Assembly: GCA_034440635.1 (NCBI GenBank)
Contig: JAOTON010001681.1
Location: 761,501-825,500, forward strand
Length of the DNA stretch: 64,000 bases
Source: Lepas anatifera
Lineage: Eukaryota; Arthropoda; Thecostraca; Lepadidae
Direction of reading: 5' to 3'
Position numbers and translations under genes: made by a program. The notes under the pieces were generated by a model. It was not told where the DNA came from and ran no database searches. It saw only the letters and a program-made list of their open reading frames with translations. Positions 56,933 through 64,000 of this stretch are shown here, in pieces. Positions within the stretch are counted from its first letter, which is position 1; each line of letters starts with the position of its first letter.

Positions 56933-58081
56933 TTACAGGACGAAGTCCTTTCTCCGTCGGCTCCTGGTGAACTCGTCTAAGACGGCATCCACGGTCAGGT
57001 GGAGGTGACGGTGTGCCTGCACCATGCAGATCGCCTCCAACCGCTCCTCTGACATGGTCGCCCTGATTGCAGTTACTGCCAGTGAGACCCGGCTGAAGAA
57101 GCGCTCCGGCTCAGCTGTCGTGACTGGAAGCGCGGCCAGGATCTGTAGCAGCTGGCTGATGTTAGGGAAGACCTCTGGGGGGCAGGCGTCCAGCGCTGCC
57201 ACTGCTGTGGCCGGACGCTCCGTCTCTGGCTTGTCTGCCCACATAGCAGTCCAGATGGCAAACTCCTCTTCCTGATGGCCATCTAGGAAGCTCGAGTACC
57301 GATCGACGGCGGTCTTCACATCAGCCCACGACTTGTCTTGTCTGGTGAGCAGCCCGCTTAGCTGCAGAGAGGCCTGCTGTGGCTCACCAAAGCGAGCCGT
57401 GAGCTGTTGCAGCACGCTGCTAAGGAGTGGGTTGAATATGTTGACACGGAAGTGAACTTCCGTGTCTTCACATTCGCCTGCGTTGCAGCGATAAACAGAC
57501 CGCGAGGCACAGCGTGGAGGATTAATGTCCACTCCCAAGCCCTCGGCAGCATCCCTTGCCTTGCTGAAGATGCTGCTGAACTTCGACTCCGGCTCGCTCC
57601 TCCACTTCTCCAACGTGCGGATGGAGGCGCCCAGAAGTTGCGCGGCAGTGACAGCCTCCATGCTCTTGGCCTGGAGGGCGCGAGACACAGGCAGCAGGGT
57701 GGCGCTCACACACTCCATACTGAAGAGCGCCACCAGGAAGGCGGAAGAGCAAAGTGAGGCCAGAAGCTGATTAGCCTTCTGGTGGACTTCAGTGCCGTAC
57801 CAGGACAGCATGTCCTCGAGACACCGGCTCACGGCCGGTAGCAGTTGGCAGAGGGTGATGACTGTCTCGTGCCGCTCCAGAAAGCGCGTCGAGCACAGCT
57901 TCACGAGCCTGGAGCGCGTCTCATCCGACGCCACTAGCCTGATGGCATGCTGGAGGGCCAGCAGCCTCTTGGCAGAGGTGCTGAAAAAGGTGGTGATCGC
58001 CTTCACTGTTGTGATGCAGCTTCGTACGTCACGTTGGTCACAGCCGGCAGAGTTACTCGCGCCTTTAGTAAAACACGTAGT
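56933..58081 (-). CDS. hAT-superfamily transposase, C-terminal two thirds (P52rIPK/THAP12-like)
   Basis: The frame is open for more than 350 codons in otherwise broken DNA. It covers the RNase H-like core region (LVKLCSTRFLERHETV near the start, which matches the LC-TRW-RHDA signature) and ends with a hAT dimerisation domain. The dimerisation domain starts around residue 280 with FPNISQLLQILAALPVTTAEP and ERFFS, followed by TMSEERLEAI and a stop. hAT transposases cut and paste DNA as dimers in the nucleus. The N-terminal BED or THAP finger is absent. The frame extends upstream past the GTG at 58006 to at least 58081 with no stop, so an upstream exon is likely. GC content is much higher than in the flanks. 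It is either a recently active element or a domesticated gene. No terminal repeats were found around it. Confidence 0.72.
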   Translation of the reverse strand, partial: TTCFTKGASNSAGCDQRDVRSCITTVKAITTFFSTSAKRLLALQHAIRLVASDETRSRLVKLCSTRFLERHETVITLCQLLPAVSRCLEDMLSWYGTEVHQKANQLLASLCSSAFLVALFSMECVSATLLPVSRALQAKSMEAVTAAQLLGASIRTLEKWRSEPESKFSSIFSKARDAAEGLGVDINPPRCASRSVYRCNAGECEDTEVHFRVNIFNPLLSSVLQQLTARFGEPQQASLQLSGLLTRQDKSWADVKTAVDRYSSFLDGHQEEEFAIWTAMWADKPETERPATAVAALDACPPEVFPNISQLLQILAALPVTTAEPERFFSRVSLAVTAIRATMSEERLEAICMVQAHRHLHLTVDAVLDEFTRSRRRKDFVL

Positions 58082-58497
58082 ACATATGAATAGAGTGTTA
58101 ACGATGTTTGCTCAAACAATCTATTTGCTTTGCCTTTTAAGTTATGAACGATATGACTGCACAAAGGATGTATGTCAGAACTGCCGGAGTCGTAATGACC
58201 TGGTGCTTCATGAAAGCTGATATATGTTTAGGAGGAAATTGTCATGTCTTTGCAACTATGCAGGCATTTTTTTATTCGGAATGGCTGCAGGGTGCTTAGC
58301 CATATAATCAGATAACAACTGCAGATGCTCAGGAAAAGGAGGTCTTGTCAAAAAGTAAAATTTAGAATTTAGTCGCATGCCGATGACAAAAAAGCAAAAA
58401 CTATCTATTTTGGGCTCTGCCAGCCCAAAAATGCTTTAAATGATACTGAAGAAAACAACACACACATTTATTTCTTCAAGTTGATTAAATTTCGGCC

Positions 58498-59347
58498 TTA
58501 ACACGCGCATTGACGGGGGTCTGAGCCACCTTCGCATTGACGGGGGGGCGGGTACCCGCCCCCTAAGATCTCGAGAACCACGGTAGGTAGCGAAAAACGG
58601 TAAACTGTGTTGGGCTGCCCATCCACTTCTCCATCGAAAACATTTGAACCATTTTTTTGTCAGGTCACATTTAAGGTCACGAGAGGTCAAAACATGCCCG
58701 TCATAGGGATAACATGTAAAATTCAGTTTTTCGGGCATTACATCTGAACAAGTAAAGATAGAGCAAAACGACTTGAACCATATGAATCCTCTTAGCAAGC
58801 CGAATCGAATAATCTATAATTTGACCTTGCTAGGTCAAATCAAGGATTTGACCTGACCTGAGGTCAGGTCAGGGTCAAATTATATAAAATGCATATCATT
58901 AGAACCGCAAAGCCCAGGCGAGTCTAATGCAGCTAAAATAAATGCTCTATCACCATCCGTTACTGAGTTATTCCGTAAAAACCATTTTTCCCATGTATTT
59001 CCAATGGAGAGGTCATGCCTCGTACCTGACCTTAGGTCATCGATATCAAAAATACCGGAACATATGTTAGAGAACTCGGTGGGGCCATTATGTGATATGA
59101 GTTTCAATCGGATAAGTTCACCCTGCTCCGACTTATGCTATCTTAAACTTTTTTTGAGGTCAGGTCATTTGACCTGTACTGGTGACCTGACCTGTGATGA
59201 CCTAACCTTCAAATTTTCACAGAAGTTGTAAAAATGATGAGGGAAAAGGTATAACCAGTACGGCGGCGCTACGCGCCGCCGTTTTTCTACTATCTCCGAA
59301 AAACCCGAGGGGGGGCGGGTACCCGCCCCCGTCAATGCGCGTGTTAA
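58498..59347 (+). mobile_element. family B MITE, best-preserved copy
   Basis: This 850-bp element is bounded by TTAA (58498-58501, 59344-59347), with CACGCGCATTGACGGGGG inverted termini and GGGCGGGTACCCGCCC near each end. A GC hairpin lies at about 59260-59281. By my count about 17 exact AGGTCA/TGACCT half-sites occur, including TGACCTTGCTAGGTCA and a dense run at 58849-58877. It has no coding capacity. Confidence 0.85.
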
Positions 59348-59595
59348 ATATCCACCAATGCCATAAATATCATGGAATCCCCATCAGGAGACTTCAACGT
59401 GGCAGTACTGATAACACCAAATTTAGGCTTAAACTTCAAGCGTTCGGGGCGAAGAGAGTTTACCGGTCAAGAATTCTAAAAATTGGTTAAAATAATGCCC
59501 ATGGAATAAGAAACGGGATTCAGAAGTCCCCGCGTGCCTACATAAACTTTTTTTGAAAAGTGGGACACCCTAATGTACAGTTAAGAAACTTGAGA

Positions 59596-60090
59596 AATAT
59601 TTTGTTATTCCATACTTTGGTCAGCAGTCTCTAAAACTTAAGAAAGAGTTATTGTCCCTTCTTTCCAAATATTACCCTTATCTCAATCCAAAGATCGTCC
59701 TTCAGAACACCGCATCCTTGGGTTTTATCTTCCGGTTCAAGGACAGGTTACCAAGAGTTGCCAATCCTCAGTGGTATATCAATTCTGTTGCGCATCGTGT
59801 GGTGCGTCATACGTTGGTTCCACCCATCGTTCATTACACTGCAGGATAAAACAACACTTAGGTATGTCCGACCGGACTAACCGAATGGTGGCGAATCCAG
59901 ATCCGTCTGCGATTCGCGAACATTGACATCAATGTGATACCCCGGTCACCATCGATGATTTCAAGATTCTGGATAGGTGTGGTACAGGTGTAGATTTAAG
60001 AATTTTTGAGTCTCTTTATATATCTAAAAATGAACCTAGGTTGAACACAATGTCTTCGGCTTTCCCTCTTCAAATCTTGTATAGCAAGTA
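59596..60090 (+). mobile_element. Penelope-like retroelement remnant: RT end plus GIY-YIG endonuclease
   Basis: The first frame (to about 59760) reads IPYFGQQSLKLKKELLSLL, then KYYPYLNPK, FRFKDRLPRV. A one-base shift leads to VYQFCCASCGASYVGST (about 59771-59821), which has the GIY-YIG core of Penelope endonucleases with its Cys-rich insertion. The frame then gives RIKQHLGMS and IREH, hits an in-frame TGA at 59924-59926, and continues with CDTPVTIDDF, LRIFESLYI and LNTMSSAFPLQI. These are standard blocks of the Penelope C-terminus. The copy is 5'-truncated and broken by one frameshift and one nonsense codon. The following 3' region (60210-60270) contains a phrase of the type ATATATCAAAACCGGTCTG, common in such elements. 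Confidence 0.8.
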
Positions 60091-60373
60091 CCTTCAACAT
60101 GTATGTGTGTGTGTGTTTGTTAGTGTCTTACATTTTTAGCAATTATCCGTAAAACTGCGCCTTTGGCCTTCTTGTTTACTGCTCTGCTCCTTATGTGGGT
60201 TTTTAATTTATTACACTGATGATGATATTGTAATATATCAAAACCGGTCTGTATGTTGACATATGTGTCTTTATTAATTGTGAAGTTCATACTTTTACTA
60301 CAACTTAAAAAAGAGCATTTATTCGAACATATCGGACGCAACCATGGCCGCCAAAGTGTTCGGAATATACATG

Positions 60374-60485
<112 letters not shown>

Positions 60486-60775
60486 GTGGTGTTTCGTAAA
60501 TCAATGATCCAAAATTTATGCAATTCCGACTAGTTTCAACTGTATTCAAACAATTATTTTCAAGGACTATACGTCAGATATATATATATATATATAAATG
60601 ATTTATTGGGAATTATGTTACTTTTCATTCCAGTTAGGTCTCTGCGTGCCTCCAGTATTGATCTATCAGTTAATCGGCTGTTATAGTTTTGCAGCTTTGG
60701 AAAATTGCCCCTTAGCTGGGATTTGAACTAAGTTCTCCAAATCGCCGGCCCGGTATGCCAACAGCTATATATATA

Positions 60776-61607
60776 GGGTAAGGGCGGGTAAGAGCACGCA
60801 GGAGATAAGAGTACGCAGCAGCTGGTTTGGTTACTTAGCAACCACTGAGATGGTGGATACCCTGGTATAAAAAAGCAGGGTCAGTGCCTAGGCTGCACAC
60901 CAAAATTCAACGTGCTCCTGTTCTTTCCGCGGGAGTACAGAGCAAAATAAATTTTTGGGCACCCTTGAAGTAATATTTCTTGACTGGGTAAACTTGTAGA
61001 CCATGCTTCTATTAGCAAAAGTATTGTATTGCGGTCTGTCATGAGTAAGAAGGCTGAGGTAGGAGTGTGCTCCAGGACCGGAGCTTACGCTAAAATGCCT
61101 GCCAACATGTTTATGAAGACTTTCTTCCCAAGGGAGCATGTTTGGCAAGAGTACGCAGTAGACCACTGGGCAAGAGTGCGCATGCTTAAGAGATAGGAAA
61201 ATTTAATTTTCACTCGGACCAGAGTCCGTAACTCATATTTGGAAAGCCAAACGTTGCAACATAGTTCTTGTATATTCAGAACGATATAAAATCATGCAAT
61301 CGCCTAGTTTGGCGACAAAAAACTTTGCGACATGGCCTATGCACCTAAAGCACAGCGGGGTATCAATGCGTACTCCAGCTTCCTTTCTTGCGTACTCTTA
61401 CCGACCCACTCCGGCAAGAGTACGCACGTGACATTTTATTTTGGACGGGCTCGTGGCAAGTTCCTTTCAGAGACATCCTGTTGAAACATGGACCATACAT
61501 AGACAATTCTTCAGGCTAAACAACCACATAAAAATTTTATCTGTTAGACTTATAGGAGAAAAGTGAAAGCCCGTAGAAAGTTAAGTGCGTACTCTTGCAC
61601 GGACTTC

Positions 61608-61610
<3 letters not shown>
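60776..61610. mobile_element. MITE with iterated AAGAGTACGCA motifs, inserted in (TA)n
   Basis: The ends GGGTAAGGGCGGGTAAGAG and the inverse of GGGGAAGTCCGTGCAAGAG lie directly against TATATA on both sides, consistent with a TA target. At least seven AAGAGTACGCA-like motifs in both orientations occur, near both ends and inside (for example 60801, 61148, 61388, 61412, 61590). It is about 835 bp with no coding sequence. Confidence 0.55.

Positions 61611-61681
<71 letters not shown>
61611..61681. repeat. (TA)n microsatellite flanking a MITE
   Basis: About 35 TA repeats directly follow the right end of the 60776-61610 MITE and pass into GATA repeats. Confidence 0.95.
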
Positions 61682-61682
<1 letters not shown>

Positions 61683-62164
61683 TGGATCGATAGATAGATA
61701 GACAGATATTCAGGCACAACCCATCATCAGAATCCCAATATAGAAAATAGTCCAAAGGATCATCGCATGGGTCGCGATCTCCAATTCGTGGTTCAATCTG
61801 GCCTCCGATGCGAAGGTAAAGGTCTGTGCCCGAATATATAATCGCCATGAACTCTTTCATTCTGCATTTGGGATCGTGTCTCCCCATGTGACGGCCGACA
61901 GATGTATCTGTACATTGTTGGGCTGCCCAACGGCTAATAGAGGCCACAGGGTCGATGCGTAGTATCCCTGTGGATACGCTTGTGGACACGCTTATGTACA
62001 GTCCTGTGAATAGCCCCGCACACAATTTAACCCCCGCTGGTTGTACGCCCCGAATTAATTAACTGTTGGGCTTTAGCGACGCACTAACTGCCAAGATTAT
62101 ACGGCCTCGCCACCTCTCACCCTGTTGGGAGGGGTTTGGGGGATTAGATCGACTTATTCAGAGG

Positions 62165-62232
62165 CTCCATCGGGACTTGACCCGGGACCGGTGGCTTAGC
62201 AGACATATCCGCTATCCACTTAGCCACCCATT
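62165..62232 (-). tRNA. tRNA-Ser(GCT)-like pseudogene or SINE head
   Basis: On the minus strand GGTGGCTAAGTGGATAGC (A box), CTGCTAA (the tRNA-Ser(GCT) anticodon loop) and GGGTCAAGTCCC (B box) follow at the right spacing. The long variable arm of a real Ser tRNA and a paired acceptor stem are missing, pointing to a tRNA-derived SINE. Confidence 0.4.
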
Positions 62233-63273
62233 CCCCAGTTTACACCCTTCAACCTGATTTAAGGAGAACTACGTTGTAGTGTATCTTAAGCTCTTTGATC
62301 CAATAACCTTTGCTCCAGCCTATGCGCAGGGTGTTTGACATTAGTGTTAACTCCCGTCCCCTAGGTTATTGAGAAGCGACGGAAACTGTGGCGCAGAGAT
62401 TCGCCGAACTTGCCCTAGTTGATGCTCAATCCAGCTCGAATTTCTCCGGAAATTACAGGTCTGGCTCATTTGAGGCGTGGTCACCAGGCTCAGTTAAGTG
62501 ACATCAGCTTCAAAAATGTGTCAAGTGGCAGAGCTTCCGAGCCGCAGAGCGTCCGAGCTGCTCTGTGAGAGAATGACAGCTGATTGATTTTGTGTCCATG
62601 TTGGCAATACGATGTTGCACGGTAAGTCCACCATGTACCACAAGTAGTGGTCACGGGTTTTTTTATGACGTAGACTCGGGTACGGCCTGACCTCTCCATG
62701 CAAAATGGGTGAGGGAAATGTTAAAACCAAAGCATGCTCTTCTCTTGTGGTGCAGCTCCCAACACTTCATTCTGCAAATCAACGCGTCTGAGGGCATCAG
62801 GTCGTCCAGTATCGAGTGTGGAGTGTCAAATGCGTAGAGTGTCAGGCTCATAGGAATCCCCCACCCCACCTAGACAAATGGTGATGGATTTGCCGCAACT
62901 CTGTTGCACCTCCACTTTAGATGATATTCTTATTTTTATTCAGGTCTTCACTCGGGTGTCTCTTAGCACGACAGAAAAACACATATTTGAAATGTATGTA
63001 TTTTGCATTCGCAGACACGGAAGTCATGTTGTTCATGTTGTGCATCATGTTGTTTGCAAATTTTACAAATACAATCGTCTTGAAACCTACAATTCTAACA
63101 TCTAAAATACTCTTAAAAGCTGTCTGGACCTCACCGTGCGACTTCAAAGGTACTATTTTCATGAGTATTTGGAACATGTAGCTCTGGCTGCATATACTGA
63201 GCTGCGTTGAGGGAATAGAAATTAGGCAGTTTCGTGTACATGACAACAGCGAGACAAATCGATGGTTTCGCGG
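62233..63273. other. presumed 3' UTR and downstream flank of the minus-strand gene
   Basis: It contains the AATAAA at 62940-62935. The rest is unrecognised, with no repeat or exon seen. Confidence 0.35.
62935..62940 (-). terminator. possible polyadenylation signal AATAAA
   Basis: A minus-strand AATAAA lies downstream of the stop codon at 63276-63274. It would give a 3' UTR of roughly 350 bases. AATAAA is common in AT-rich DNA, so this is only suggestive. Confidence 0.25.
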
Positions 63274-63441
63274 CTACGGCCGGTCGGCGTTGGTTTGGGC
63301 CGTGTTGCTATCGCCCGCCGGTTTGTCGGCAGGCCTGGCGGCCGCTGCCGGTGGTCCAGCTGGGCGGACAGCGTTGCCGTGGCAACCCATGCTGCGAGCG
63401 GCCATAACGTCACGATCCCACGACGGAGAGGAGCTGGGCAC
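63274..63441 (-). CDS. candidate terminal exon of the same unidentified gene
   Basis: An acceptor (ATGTTTCAG, AG at 63443-63442, with a TTTAAC branch-like site upstream) precedes a phase-0 frame of 55 codons ending in TAG (63276-63274). The product starts VPSSSPSWDRDVM and is Ala/Pro/Asp-rich toward the end (PADKPAGDS), ending in DRP. Most third positions are G or C, as in the exon at 63843. A minus-strand AATAAA lies about 340 bp downstream (62940-62935). The C-terminus looks disordered and is not recognised. Two other frames are also open here, but only this one continues the upstream exon in phase. Confidence 0.45.
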   Translation of the reverse strand: MPSSSPSWDRDVMAARSMGCHGNAVRPAGPPAAAARPADKPAGDSNTAQTNADRP

Positions 63442-63842
63442 CTGAAACATAACGACCTGTTAAACCAGAACAGGCGCCAATACACGGAGCCAACACCGAG
63501 TCCTGGTCACTCCCTCCAACTTTGGCAGACAACTTGTTTCTCAAAATGATACCCTGCATTAAAATCACTAAGAATGCCGAAATTGAGGTAGAAGAAATAG
63601 TATTTATTTCGATGGCGCTGCAAAGATATTTAAAACATTAAGAACGTTTTGTTTACGCATCTGACCGAATAGACACAGGGAAATATAGGCATGATTTTCC
63701 GCCGCTGGGTCCAACCCCCCACTCGAAAACCGGTGGCTACACCAGCTTCTTCGCTATCCCTCCCCAGCACCATAATGCTGCTATCCTTGTCAGGCGACGG
63801 CGACGTCACCTGGGGTCGCCGCCGCAGTAGCTTTGTACTCAC

Positions 63843-64000
63843 ACTGTCAGTCGCCAGGCTGCGTGCTGCCAGACCAGCTATCGTCCGAATGGCGTCTCTG
63901 CTTGGCGGCTGAAACTGCGGAGCGCCCTTGTCCAGTCGATGGGCCTCTTGATTCATCTCGGTGCGCTTCAGTTCACCAGCTGACCTTCCGCCGCTACACT
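63843..64000 (-). CDS. penultimate exon (partial, runs off the window) of an unidentified gene
   Basis: The open frame on the minus strand enters from the right edge and contains SAGELKRTEMNQ, QFQPPSRD and IAGLAARSLATDS. It ends at a consensus donor (AGT|GTGAGT, at 63842/63843). Codon use is GC-rich at third positions, unlike the surrounding sequence. The exon ends in phase 0, matching the candidate last exon at 63274-63441 across a 401-bp intron. No domain is recognised. The upstream part is outside the window, so no start can be given. Confidence 0.5.

Noticed and set aside
57439..57462. Inverted repeat GACACGGAAGT-GA-ACTTCCGTGTC
   Set aside because: It falls within the transposase frame and is translated (EDTEVHF), so it needs no separate explanation.
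61537..62025. 162-codon minus-strand frame ending in Tyr-Ile repeats
   Set aside because: The tail is the (TA)n microsatellite. The N-terminal part overlaps dispersed repeat sequence and shows no known domain.
63373..63386. RFX-type X-box GTTGCCGTGGCAAC
   Set aside because: It lies inside a candidate coding exon and encodes ordinary residues. There is no promoter setting around it.

Overview
This is eukaryotic, metazoan DNA, most likely from an invertebrate. Coding sequence appears as short exons with GT-AG splice sites scattered in a sea of transposable elements, minisatellites and (TA)n/(CA)n microsatellites. There are no prokaryote-style operons, and most long open frames are by-products of tandem repeats. 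A knirps/eagle-like nuclear-receptor zinc-finger exon, an arthropod-type tropomyosin C-terminal motif and Penelope/LINE debris fit an arthropod such as a crustacean. The species cannot be fixed from the window.

Left third (1-20.9 kb). Two minus-strand exons have compatible phase. A first exon at 20.3-20.7 kb lies behind a CpG-rich, CCAAT-containing, TATA-less promoter. A 72-nt exon at 3.22-3.29 kb encodes the first zinc finger of a nuclear-receptor DNA-binding domain. I propose they belong to one nuclear-receptor gene with an intron of about 17 kb. That intron holds a 2.6-kb minisatellite of 34-41 bp units, a 61-bp array, several MITEs, LINE scraps and, on the opposite strand, an isolated decayed tropomyosin-like 3' exon.

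Middle (21-47 kb). The main content is two related non-autonomous TTAA-targeting families, called A (about 1.03 kb) and B (about 0.84 kb) here. Both have GC-rich terminal inverted repeats and a perfect palindrome just inside each end. Both carry many AGGTCA/TGACCT half-sites, often exactly 10 bp apart. One B copy sits inside an A copy and proves TTAA duplication. Around them lie a roughly 540-bp higher-order repeat invaded by A and B, three copies of a long tRNA-containing family (C), and a nest from 35.9 to 46.7 kb. That nest contains a 4.06-kb element with TTCGCGAA-rich ends and a 4.0-kb hAT-like element with an exact 8-bp target duplication.

Right third (47-64 kb). This holds a LINE endonuclease fragment, another C copy, a 47-bp minisatellite split by a 5'-truncated LINE, a long open hAT transposase C-terminal frame (56.9-58.0 kb), a full-length B copy, a Penelope-like GIY-YIG retroelement remnant and a MITE with iterated AAGAGTACGCA motifs. 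At the extreme end, two phase-matched minus-strand exons look like the 3' end of an unidentified gene.

The most interesting system is the A/B family pair. These mobile elements could spread helically phased nuclear-receptor-type half-sites, and some of them lie inside the intron of a candidate nuclear-receptor gene. All functional statements are inferences from sequence alone.
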